This document shows positions 16,193 through 24,085 of a stretch of DNA of 64,000 nucleotides, one piece after another. Within the stretch, counting starts at the first letter, position 1; each line of letters begins with the position of its first letter. The stretch is from Nocardia jinanensis. GTDB taxonomy: Bacteria > Actinomycetota > Actinomycetes > Mycobacteriales > Mycobacteriaceae. A program made the translations under genes and the position numbers. The stretch is from assembly GCF_014645735.1 (NCBI RefSeq), contig NZ_BMMH01000007.1, forward strand, positions 62,001 to 126,000, in the 5' to 3' direction. The notes beneath the pieces are model-generated. The model had not been told where the DNA came from. It ran no database searches and saw only the letters and a list, made by a program, of their open reading frames with translations.

Positions 16193-16930
16193 TCAGCCGT
16201 TGCCCAGGGTGCGACTCAGGAGGGGGAGGAGACGGTCCCAATGGCGTTGTAGTCCCGGGGGGTCGAAAGCAGCGGTATCGGACATGGTGAAGCCGTGGAC
16301 GGTGCCGGGGTAGATCTCGGAGGTGTAGTCGACCCCCGTGTCGTCCACAGCCTGGTTGAGTTCGCCGAGGGCTTCGGGCGTGATATCGGTTTCGGCGTGG
16401 CCGAAGTGGATCTGCGCGGTGAGGTGGCGCAAGCTGGAGGGTCCGTCGGCGCCCACGGGAGCGTGGAATCCGGCGAGAGCGGCTACCCGGCCGGGATGGG
16501 CTGCCGCGGTGCGGGTCGCCAGGAGCCCGCCGATGCAGTAGCCGGTCACCGCGACCGGCCCGGCGCCGACCTCGGGCTGAGATGTCAGGAAATCGAGATA
16601 GGCGCCGGCATCGCGGAGCACACTGTCGCCGGAGATGTGGGCCTCGATCAAGGGCATCAGCTGGGCGGTGATCGCGTGCCGGCTCTCCTCTCCGATGTAT
16701 TCGGGTAGTTCGATCACCGGTGCCGGGCCGTGCCGGTAGAAGAAGTTGGGCACGAGCACGTAGTACCCGTGCCCGGCCAGTTCACGGGCCATCTCCCGTA
16801 GCGTGGGCCGGATACCGAAAGCATCCGCGTACATCAGCACCCCGGGGTGCCGTTCGCCGTGGTCGGGGAAGGTGGCGAAAGCGTCGGCCCGGCCGTCGGC
16901 GGTGGGAATGTGCAGTGTCTTGCTGGGCAT
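16193..16930 (-). CDS. Dienelactone hydrolase family protein
   Basis: 245-residue alpha/beta hydrolase. The Cys-Asp-His triad of dienelactone hydrolases is visible: Cys132 in GYCIGG, Asp182 in HAETD and His212 in PGTVHGF. The YADAFGIRPTLREMA stretch (about 34-48) is also typical. I chose ATG 16930 because AGGAC lies 7 bases upstream; ATG 16948 would add MTTGQF. It stands alone between two cassettes. It could hydrolyse a lactone or ester; no pathway neighbours tell which. Confidence 0.88.
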   Translation of the reverse strand: MPSKTLHIPTADGRADAFATFPDHGERHPGVLMYADAFGIRPTLREMARELAGHGYYVLVPNFFYRHGPAPVIELPEYIGEESRHAITAQLMPLIEAHISGDSVLRDAGAYLDFLTSQPEVGAGPVAVTGYCIGGLLATRTAAAHPGRVAALAGFHAPVGADGPSSLRHLTAQIHFGHAETDITPEALGELNQAVDDTGVDYTSEIYPGTVHGFTMSDTAAFDPPGLQRHWDRLLPLLSRTLGNG

Positions 16931-17374
16931 GAATTGTCCTGTCGTCATCGATATCGGCTCATGATCGATACGACGGAGGCGGAGCCCGCTCAGCAGCGCA
17001 GGATTCCCGATCGGACAGCGGGCCCACAGCGGCCCGGACGGCGCTCAGAAGAGCACCGGGTCACCGATCCGTGTGTGGCGCAATGCCGTCCCGGTAGTCA
17101 TCGCCGCACAGCGTAACCCATCGGCGCAGCCACCCTTCCAGCGAGAGTTCAGGACAGACCGGCCGTAACCGGACCTCGGGTGAGGACGTGATGTGCTGAG
17201 CTCCGGGGACTACGGACCGGCTGTGATCGGCCCGGCCGGGCGATCGGCGCAAGTGGAACGCTCCCATTTCCAGCATTGGCGGGTGCGGGTGGTCGCCGGT
17301 ACCGTTGGCCTGTTCCGGGCCGTTCACGCGCGCCTCGAACGGGGAATCGGGACTACTCCAACGAGGTGAGAAAG
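16931..17374. other. Intergenic stretch without a supported gene
   Basis: This gap separates the divergent hydrolase and DUF1772 genes, so it must contain both promoters. I see no convincing -10/-35 pair, inverted repeat or protein-like frame. The reverse frame at 17061-17327 is open, but lacks a ribosome-binding site and family-like sequence. Confidence 0.4.
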
Positions 17375-17884
17375 ATGGATGGACTCCGGACCGTCGTACT
17401 GATCGCGGCCACGCTGGCCACCGGGCTGATGGCAGGGGTCTTCGGCATCTACGCGGTAGCGATCATGCCCGGCCTGCGGACCACCGACGACCGCACGTTC
17501 ATCGGCGCCTACCAGGCGATCGATCGCGCGATCGTCAATCCGCTGTTCCTGGCCACCTTCCTGGGCGCACTGATCCTGTCGATCGCGGCAGCGCTGCTGA
17601 ATCTCGGCGGCGCCGGTCGGTCGGTGTTGCTCTGGGTGGCGGCCGCGGCCCTGCTCTACCTGAGTGCGGTGGTGATAACTTTCGCGGTCCACCTGCCGCT
17701 GAACGACGCGTTGAAGGCCGCGGGCGCGCCCGCTGAGCTGGCCGATCCGGCGGCGGTACGGGAAGCGTTCGCTGAGGCGCGATGGGTGGCCTGGAACATC
17801 GTGCGTACGGTGACGAGCACGGCGGCCTTCGCCTGCCTGGGCTGGGCGCTGGTGTTGTGGGGGCGGGCCCAGGCCGCTGGCTGA
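17375..17884 (+). CDS. DUF1772 (anthrone-oxygenase-like) membrane protein
   Basis: 169-residue protein with four hydrophobic segments (about 5-28, 58-80, 83-105 and 142-162). The MAGVFGIYAVAIMPGL and FITFAVHLPLNDAL-like (here VITFAVHLPLNDAL) motifs are characteristic of DUF1772. The conserved HLPLN and late RWVAWN residues are present. ATG 17375 follows GAGGTGAGAA. Some family members are called anthrone oxygenases, but most are uncharacterised. No obvious operon partner. Confidence 0.85.
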   Translation: MDGLRTVVLIAATLATGLMAGVFGIYAVAIMPGLRTTDDRTFIGAYQAIDRAIVNPLFLATFLGALILSIAAALLNLGGAGRSVLLWVAAAALLYLSAVVITFAVHLPLNDALKAAGAPAELADPAAVREAFAEARWVAWNIVRTVTSTAAFACLGWALVLWGRAQAAG

Positions 17885-18003
17885 CCGGCACTGGTCCGAA
17901 GGCCGGTTCCGGTCGGGCTTCGTGAAGCGAAGACCACATCGGCGTCCGGTCCGGAACCGGACGGGTAATGGAGGTTCCCTTCCCCTTCAAGATATATCGC
18001 ACA

Positions 18004-18028
18004 GGGGGACTTGCGGCAAGGCCGGGGG
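18004..18028. promoter_or_regulatory. Rifamycin-associated-element-like palindrome
   Basis: GGGGGACTTGCGGCAAGGCCGGGGG, with CTTGC-G-GCAAG as the perfect inverted core (18010-18020), lies about 120 bases before rox. It closely resembles the rifamycin-associated element reported upstream of rifamycin-inactivating genes in actinomycetes. TTGCGG inside it could double as a -35, with AGAATA about 20 bases on as a -10. This suggests that rox is rifamycin-inducible. Confidence 0.7.
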
Positions 18029-18144
18029 CATGGCGCAGAATATTCGGCCGAAGGCCAGGACCTGCGAAAATGCGGGGTTCGCGCGGTGTGCGCGGGCCAT
18101 GCGAGCGTCTGGCGAACTCCGAACTCTCAGTGGATAGGTGGCCC

Positions 18145-19653
18145 GTGTTCGATGTGATCATTGCCGGCGGTGGCCCGACCGGTTTGATGCTGGCCGGGGA
18201 GCTGCGCCTGCACGGTGTGCGCGTGCTCGTACTGGAAAAAGAGGCTGAGCCGCCCGAGTATGTCCGCTCGCTGGGGCTGCATGTTCGCAGCATCGAGGTG
18301 ATGGATCAGCGTGGTCTGCTGGAGCGGTTCCTCGCGCGCGGCCGGAAGCACCCGCTCGGGAGCTTCTTTGCCGGTATCACCAAGCGCTCACCCGAGCGGC
18401 TGGACAGCGCGCACGCTTACGTGCTCGGCATTCCGCAAACCGTCACCGAGCCCCTGTTGGCCGAGCATGCCGCCGAGCTCGGCGCGGAGATCCGGCGCGG
18501 TAGCGAGGTGACCGGACTGAGCCAGGACGAGCAAGGGGTGGACATCGAACTGGCCGACGGTACGCGGTTGCGCGCGCGTTATCTCGTGGGCTGCGACGGT
18601 GGCCGCAGTACGGTGCGCAAATTGCTCGGTGTCGATTTCCCCGGCGACCCGTCCCGGAACGACACGCTGCTGGGCGAAATGGCGGCAACCGAGGATCCGG
18701 CCACGATCGCCGCCACCGTCGCCGAGATCCGTAAGACGCAGCTGCGATTCGGCTTGGGGCCGCTCGACGACGGGGTGTACCGCGTCGTCGTTCCCGCAGC
18801 CGAGGTGGTCGACGACCGTTCGGTCACACCGACACTCGAGGAATTCGCGCAGCAGCTGCGGGTGTTCGCCGGCACCGACTTCGGTGTGCATTCGCCGCGG
18901 TGGCTGTCCCGTTTCGGCGACGCCACCAGGCTGGCCGAGCGGTATCGAGTCGGGCGGGTGCTGCTGGCCGGCGATGCGGCGCATGTGCACCCGCCGATGG
19001 GCGGCCAGGGGCTCAACCTCGGCATCCAGGACGCGTTCAACCTCGGCTGGAAACTGGCGGCCGAGATCGGCGGCTGGGCGCCGGAGGGGTTGCTGGACAG
19101 CTATGAGAGCGAACGGCGGCCCGTGGCCGCCGAGGTGCTCGACAACACTCGCGCGCAGGCGGAATTGATGTCCACCGAACCGGGTGCGCAGGCGGTGCGC
19201 CGGCTGCTGTCGGAATTGATGGACTTCGAGGAGGTGAACCGCTACCTGATCGAGAAGATCGTCGCGATCGGTATCCGCTACGACTTCGGCGACGGGCATG
19301 ATCTGCTCGGCCGGCGCCTGCGCGACGTGCGATTGGAGCGCGGACGCCTCTACGAGCTGATGCACGCCGGCCGCGGCCTGCTCCTCGACCGGACCGGCCG
19401 GCTCTCGGTCGCCGGGTGGACGGATCGGATCGACCACGTTGTCGACAGCAGCGAGGAACTCGACGTACCCGCCGTCCTGCTTCGCCCCGACGGTCATGTC
19501 GCATGGGTCGGCGACGAGCAGCGCGACTTGCTCGAGCACCTGCCGCGCTGGTTCGGCGCGGCCCGCGCGTCTCGGGGCGAGCAGTCACCTGTGACAGCGC
19601 GTGATGAAGCGGCTTCGGCGAAGGACACGCCTCAGTCGCTCGACAAACGGTAG
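18145..19653 (+). CDS. rox: Rifampicin monooxygenase Rox
   Basis: 502-residue class A flavoprotein monooxygenase. It has the FAD dinucleotide motif GGGPTGLMLAGEL near the start, the second FAD motif LLAGDAAHVHPPMGGQGLNL (about 274-293) and, near the C-terminus, VPAVLLRPDGHVAWVG. The sequence follows the Nocardia rifampicin monooxygenase I know almost throughout (LHVRSIEVMDQRGLLERFLA, YLVGCDGGRSTVRKLLGVDF). Rox hydroxylates and linearises or inactivates rifampicin with NADPH and O2. GTG 18145 gives the expected N-terminus. The C-terminal tail after the conserved end (about 30 residues, Ser/Ala-rich) is longer than in the known enzyme. A regulatory element lies upstream. Confidence 0.92.
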   Translation: MFDVIIAGGGPTGLMLAGELRLHGVRVLVLEKEAEPPEYVRSLGLHVRSIEVMDQRGLLERFLARGRKHPLGSFFAGITKRSPERLDSAHAYVLGIPQTVTEPLLAEHAAELGAEIRRGSEVTGLSQDEQGVDIELADGTRLRARYLVGCDGGRSTVRKLLGVDFPGDPSRNDTLLGEMAATEDPATIAATVAEIRKTQLRFGLGPLDDGVYRVVVPAAEVVDDRSVTPTLEEFAQQLRVFAGTDFGVHSPRWLSRFGDATRLAERYRVGRVLLAGDAAHVHPPMGGQGLNLGIQDAFNLGWKLAAEIGGWAPEGLLDSYESERRPVAAEVLDNTRAQAELMSTEPGAQAVRRLLSELMDFEEVNRYLIEKIVAIGIRYDFGDGHDLLGRRLRDVRLERGRLYELMHAGRGLLLDRTGRLSVAGWTDRIDHVVDSSEELDVPAVLLRPDGHVAWVGDEQRDLLEHLPRWFGAARASRGEQSPVTARDEAASAKDTPQSLDKR

Positions 19654-19719
19654 GGTCGCGCCCGCGCCAGATGTTCGTGCGCCTGGGCAGGCCTCGTCAC
19701 GCGGCGGCAACGCCGTACC

Positions 19720-20560
19720 TTAGGAGCGCTGCAGTTCATGCCGTCGGAAGGCCAGTTCGCGTTCCATCCGCCGGAGCGGAGATCCGGTGAACGGCAGTCG
19801 ATCGAACTCGATGGATTCGGCCCAGCCAGGCGAACAGGAACTGGAGGTACAGGTTCCTGATGGCCACGCGTGGGGCATGTGCCACGGAGGCGAGTGCTTC
19901 GACCACCTCGATCGCGTCTGCCCGATATTTTTCGGAGGGCGGTATCCCCATGACCTGAGTGGCGTCCTCGAACGGCGAACGTTTCCACACACCACCGGTT
20001 TCGAACCGATCGAATCGCTGCACCAGCAATCCTGATGTTCCCGTGCGGTCGGCGATCATTTGTGCGATCGCTACCGGGATGTTGAGCGATCGCGCGGCCG
20101 TGAGGTGGATTGCTTCGTTTTCGATCAGATAGGGGAATCCGGCCTGTGAAAGCTTCAGAATGAAACGCCCGAAGCCGGCTGCGAGCGGAGTGCTGATCAT
20201 GGACGCGCTCGCCTTTTGCTGTACACCGGGTAGTGCGTGGGGATCGATTTTGTCCACAAGTGCTGTGAAGTCCAGGTCCTCCGGGCGATCTCCGTCGACG
20301 AGGGCAGCAACCTCGGTGAGCGGTTCACCATGCGGTACCACTTGGACATCTCCGGGTGCATCCGCGCCGACTGCCAACAGTAGCGTGAACTCGTCGTCGA
20401 GTCCGGTTTTGACCGCGCGTCGCAATACCGACAACCGATGTCCTTCGGGCAGTAGCCCCGCGAAGAAGGCCGGGAGACTGCCACCGTGGGTGCGGATAGG
20501 ATCCTCGGTCACCGGGAGGGTGGTGGCTACCGGTCGCGCCGGAGGTGCTGCCCGGTGAGA
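19720..20560 (-). pseudogene. hipA-like kinase gene with internal deletion
   Basis: Reverse-strand sequence encodes the HipA N-terminal subdomain (PVATTLPVTEDPIRT, LPAFFAGLLPEGHRL, TLLLAVGADAPGDVQVVP). The kinase part follows to LYLQFLFAWL, where intact HipA continues with the catalytic GNGDLHAKN loop. Instead the frame breaks, and in another frame the C-terminal tail of HipA appears (RRMERELAFRRHELQRS, stop at 19720). About 100 residues with the active site are therefore deleted. The N-terminal 30-50 residues are also eroded, and no HipB-type partner is seen. Not functional as a kinase. Confidence 0.75.
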
Positions 20561-20908
20561 CCGCGCCGGCGCCGTCGTACATGGCGGCGCTGACCGTTGT
20601 CGTCGACGATATCGGCCGGGCTCGGATACTCGTCGAGGAAGCGGGCACCGAGACGCGGACCACTGGCACCGGATTCTTCGTTTCCGGTCGGGACGCATGT
20701 GGTTGTGGGCTGTTCTTCAGCGCGGCGCGATGATCGTCGACACCACGGCGGCAAGGTCCGGGGACCATGTTCGGCCCGGTCACCGTATTCCGCGCGATCC
20801 CCATGCGTGCGCCGACCGATTCGCGTCATCGGCGACCGTGCGACGGGCAGAACACTGGTATTGCAGGAGTAGAGGCCGGGTGTCGGTACCGTCCTTTACC
20901 ATCGCCGG
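20561..20908. other. Intergenic stretch, no supported gene
   Basis: This region lies behind the broken hipA and before the DUF6924 gene. It may include the eroded hipA start (reverse frame AMYDGAGAV resembles the usual ADVYKAG start). A forward frame at 20545-20733 is open, but I cannot support it. Confidence 0.35.
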
Positions 20909-21616
20909 ATGTCGTTCACCCTGCGCCAATGGCATACCGATACCGGCGAACCCGAGCCGGAGCCTTCGGTGAGGCATACACCGGTCGTGCACCGAGAACC
21001 ACACGGGCCTTGGACATTCGAGATCCGCAGCGATATCCCACTGTCGCCGATCGACTGTGGACGGATCATCGCCTTTATCGTTTCACCGGAGGGGTCCGGT
21101 GAGGACAGCGATAACAGCACAGCCGATGCGGCTGTTCGGGCGAGTGCCGAACTCACGGAAGCACTCGGCACGGGGCGCAGTCTGGACGACTACCTGGAAG
21201 AGGATGCGTCGCTGCTCATCCGGACCGACTTCGGTGACGACGATGCGTGGCGGGTCGTGGCCGCGTTGTCGATGGCCCCCGGCGTGGGCGAGGATGCCGA
21301 ATTCGTTGCCACGCTGACCTGCATCGATAATCCGGAGAACGACGGTTTGTCGATCGACGCATTGCTCGACAAGATCGGCGACCGGCCGACCTACTATGCC
21401 TTCCTCGCCGACACCGTCACCCTCACCGAACCCGAGCATCCGATCCTCGCCGTCGACACCGGCCCGGAGGAGACCGGTCACGAACGCGGCCGGACGGTCC
21501 GAGTCCTCCCGTCGGAGATGGCGGCTATCGAGAACAACCTGTCCATCGCCAATATGGACTTCGCGGAATTCGCCGACGCCGCCGGACCGGACGGTGTGTT
21601 CCGCGGCTTCATCTGA
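20909..21616 (+). CDS. DUF6924-type hypothetical protein
   Basis: 235-residue acidic cytosolic protein. The second half (about 95-235) holds the recognisable block SLLIRTDFGDDDAWRVV, TYYAFLADTVTL, HPILAVD, GRTVRVLPSEM, IENNLSIANMDFAEFADA and FRGF, characteristic of DUF6924 proteins in actinomycetes. The first half is less conserved. Function unknown. It is close to the next alpha/beta hydrolase gene (108 bases), but no overlap suggests coupling. Confidence 0.75.
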   Translation: MSFTLRQWHTDTGEPEPEPSVRHTPVVHREPHGPWTFEIRSDIPLSPIDCGRIIAFIVSPEGSGEDSDNSTADAAVRASAELTEALGTGRSLDDYLEEDASLLIRTDFGDDDAWRVVAALSMAPGVGEDAEFVATLTCIDNPENDGLSIDALLDKIGDRPTYYAFLADTVTLTEPEHPILAVDTGPEETGHERGRTVRVLPSEMAAIENNLSIANMDFAEFADAAGPDGVFRGFI

Positions 21617-21724
21617 GGGTCCCGCGGTGACCCCAGGTGGTACTCGCGTATGGATACGGCCGATCCGGAAATTCTCGGCCGGGTGGCGCGATGAATTATC
21701 GGCCCGGTAGGCGTCTGCACCGGT

Positions 21725-22594
21725 ATGTCTACGCATACTCTCGAAACCGTCGGTGCCGATATCGTCTACGACGTGCACGGCCCGCTGCCCACCGCTGGGG
21801 GACGGCCGCCGCTGTTCATGATCGGGCAACCCATGGAGGCGGCCGGTTTCCGTGCGCTCGCGGCGCAATTTCCCGACCGTACCGTGGTCACCTACGACCC
21901 GCGGGGTATCGGCCGCAGCGTGCGCAAGGACGGTCGCGTAGACCATGTGCCGGCGATCCAGGCGCAGGACGTGCATGCCGTTGTCGAGGTGCTCGGTGCC
22001 GGTCCGGTCGAGATGTTCGCGAGCAGCGGCGGCGCGGTGACCGCGCTCGCGCTCGTAGCGGCCCACCCCGGCGACGTGGTCACACTGGTGGCGCACGAAC
22101 CGCCGCTGATCCCGGTGTTGCCCGATGCCGCGGCCGCCGAACGTGCCCGCGCGGCCGTGCGTGACGCATACGAGGCCAAGGGCTTCGGTGCCGGGATGGC
22201 GGCCTTCGTCGCGATGACTTCCTGGCCGGGTGAGTTCACCGACGAGTACTTCGCGCAACCGGCCGCCGACCCCGGCCTGTTCGGGATGCCGACCGAGGAC
22301 GATGGTTGCCGGGACGATCCGCTGCTGTCGGATCGGTCCTGGGCCGTCAGCAGCTATCGGATCGATGCCACCGCCGCGGCGGTCGCGCCGACCCGCATCG
22401 TCATCGCGGTGGGAGTGGAAACAGGGGATACGTTCACCGGCCGCACCGCGGTGGCGACCGCCGAAGTGCTGGGTCAGCGTGTGAGTGTGTTCCCGAGTCA
22501 TCACGGCGGCTTCCTCGACGGAGAATTCGGGTACGCGGGGCAGCCCGAGGAGTTCGCGCGCAGGCTGCGCGAGGTCCTGAACGATCAGGAGTGA
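21725..22594 (+). CDS. Alpha/beta hydrolase
   Basis: 289-residue alpha/beta hydrolase. The oxyanion region lies near 33-40 (MIGQPMEA), VVTYDPRGIGRS follows, the nucleophile elbow is FASSGGAVTAL (Ser at about 100, variant S-S-G-G elbow), and the late His is in FPSHHGGFL (about 260). The sequence resembles TAP-like or haloperoxidase-type hydrolases of actinomycetes. Substrate unknown. It is convergent with the reductase gene that opens the catabolic cluster. Confidence 0.85.
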   Translation: MSTHTLETVGADIVYDVHGPLPTAGGRPPLFMIGQPMEAAGFRALAAQFPDRTVVTYDPRGIGRSVRKDGRVDHVPAIQAQDVHAVVEVLGAGPVEMFASSGGAVTALALVAAHPGDVVTLVAHEPPLIPVLPDAAAAERARAAVRDAYEAKGFGAGMAAFVAMTSWPGEFTDEYFAQPAADPGLFGMPTEDDGCRDDPLLSDRSWAVSSYRIDATAAAVAPTRIVIAVGVETGDTFTGRTAVATAEVLGQRVSVFPSHHGGFLDGEFGYAGQPEEFARRLREVLNDQE

Positions 22595-22797
22595 GCCGGT
22601 ACGGCCTCTCCACGCGAAGCGCGGTGTCGCCGGTCGACGACGCGGTCGGAAGATGGGCACTCCGGCCGCGACCGCTCGGCAGCGCCCACGTATGGCGGCC
22701 ACCAGCGCGCGGGGCTGGACCCACACTGTTCTGCGCGCGCAGTGCGGCGCGTTCCCGGCCCGGCCGATGAACGAGGTCAACGGTGAAGGCAGCAGCG

Positions 22798-23985
22798 CTA
22801 CTCGTAGTGGACGGTCACCGACGGGGTGTCCGGGACGGCCTGGCACGTGAGGATGTAGCCCTCCTCGAGGTCGTCGTCGGTGAGGGCATCGTTGACCCGC
22901 ATGGTCGCCTTGCCCTCGGTGAGTTTGGCCATGCAGGTGGCGCAGTTGCCGGATTCGCAGGAGAACGGGGGCGTCAGCCCGGCGCGGCGGGCGCTCTCCA
23001 GCAGGGTTTCGCCGTCGCGGCGCGGGACGGATTTCTTCTTGCGATTGAGGAAGATCGTCACCGTGCCCTCCTCGGTGGCGGCGGATCCCACGGGGGCGGC
23101 CGCCGATGTGGCGGTGCTCGCCGCCTGCGCGACGGGACCGGTGCCGACCGCCGGGGTCGCGGGAGGGCTGGACACGGTTGCGGCGGGAGTCGCGGCTACG
23201 GTCGAACCGGACCGTGCGGCAGGCGGATTCGGGGCGTCGGCGACCAGTGTCGGAGCTGGTTTCGGGGCGTCGGCCGCGGGTGGGGCAGGTTCGGCCGGGG
23301 CGCCGCCGAACCGCTCGGAGAAGATCTGGCCCGGGCCGGGCAGTGCGTTCTCGACGAGTTCCATGAAAGGTTCCGGGCCGCAGATATAGGCGTCGCCGGC
23401 GGTGTGGGGTCCGACGAATTCGAGGACCTTCGCGGTGTCCACATAACCGTGTTCGTCGTCGCGGTGCCGTACGACCGTCAGTCGGCCGGGGTAGCGGGCG
23501 GCCAGCTCGTCCAGCGCAGCTTCGAAGATGGCGGAGGTGCGGTCGCGGTCGGCGCACAGCAGCCGGACCTCGCGATCGGTGGTCGCCAGGGTGCTCTTGG
23601 CCAGCGAGATGATCGGGGTGATTCCACTGCCGCCGGAGAATCCCAGTACCGGAGCTGTGCCTTCACGCAGACAGAAGCGCCCGGTCGGCACCGTCAGCTC
23701 GACCTCGTCGCCTTCGCTGAGGTTGTCGTGCATCCAGTTCGACACCGTGCCGCCGGGTACCCGTTTGACCGTGGTCATGAACTCGGTGTCGGTCACCGGG
23801 CAACTCGACATCGAGTACGACCGGAAGCACGGCTTGCCGTCGACCACGAACTTGAACGTGCAGAACTGCCCGGCCTGGTAGGAGAACGGCCCATCGTGCG
23901 GTTCGAGCACGAAGGTGCGGGTGTCCGGTGTCTCCTTCACGATGCGCGTCACCTTCGCGCGCCGGAACAACGGTGGTCTCGCCAT
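22798..23985 (-). CDS. Ferredoxin-NADP reductase-type electron transfer component with C-terminal 2Fe-2S domain
   Basis: 395-residue class IA oxygenase reductase of the KshB/PaaE/HmpX type. It has an N-terminal FAD domain (RSYSMSS, about 55-61), an NAD(P) domain (GFSGGSGITPI, about 115) and a C-terminal plant-type 2Fe-2S domain with CESGNCATC and a further Cys (ILTCQAVP). It would pass electrons from NADH to a terminal oxygenase, most likely the Rieske protein at 45554-46816, since no other is in the window. Unusual is the Ala/Pro/Thr-rich linker of about 90 residues (roughly 225-310) before the iron-sulfur domain. The gene shares an operator region with the divergent acyl-CoA synthetase. Confidence 0.9.
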   Translation of the reverse strand: MARPPLFRRAKVTRIVKETPDTRTFVLEPHDGPFSYQAGQFCTFKFVVDGKPCFRSYSMSSCPVTDTEFMTTVKRVPGGTVSNWMHDNLSEGDEVELTVPTGRFCLREGTAPVLGFSGGSGITPIISLAKSTLATTDREVRLLCADRDRTSAIFEAALDELAARYPGRLTVVRHRDDEHGYVDTAKVLEFVGPHTAGDAYICGPEPFMELVENALPGPGQIFSERFGGAPAEPAPPAADAPKPAPTLVADAPNPPAARSGSTVAATPAATVSSPPATPAVGTGPVAQAASTATSAAAPVGSAATEEGTVTIFLNRKKKSVPRRDGETLLESARRAGLTPPFSCESGNCATCMAKLTEGKATMRVNDALTDDDLEEGYILTCQAVPDTPSVTVHYE

Positions 23986-24021
23986 GATCGCCTCCCTCTG
24001 GTATTAAGATTCTATCCAAGC

Positions 24022-24036
24022 GAGAATGATATTCTC
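24022..24036. promoter_or_regulatory. Palindromic operator GAGAATGATATTCTC
   Basis: Perfect 6-3-6 inverted repeat in the divergent promoter between the reductase (start 23985) and the synthetase (start 24086). A looser outer repeat (TCTATCC at 24011, GGATAGG at 24043) frames it. Same motif as at 30943, 36943, 37747 and 47368. Likely a TetR binding site. Confidence 0.8.
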
Positions 24037-24085
24037 AAATTCGGATAGGAAACGGCATGAAGTGCTACCGGATCGGGGGACGCAG

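Noticed and set aside
17061..17327. 88-codon reverse frame in the gap before the DUF1772 gene
   Set aside because: No ribosome-binding site, unremarkable composition and no recognisable motif.
20545..20733. 62-codon forward frame opposite the broken hipA start
   Set aside because: It partly reads like protein, but it overlaps the decayed hipA region and has no supported start or family.
21083..23557. Very long open frame (824 codons) on the reverse strand
   Set aside because: It lies antisense or out of frame to the DUF6924, hydrolase and reductase genes, is Arg/His-rich and has no family-like sequence. It is a high-GC shadow.
24022..24036. Reading the GAGAAT palindrome as a Fur or Zur box
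   Set aside because: AT-rich dyads can look alike, but the arms differ from Fur/Zur consensus boxes, no metal-uptake gene is nearby, and a TetR gene adjoins two copies.
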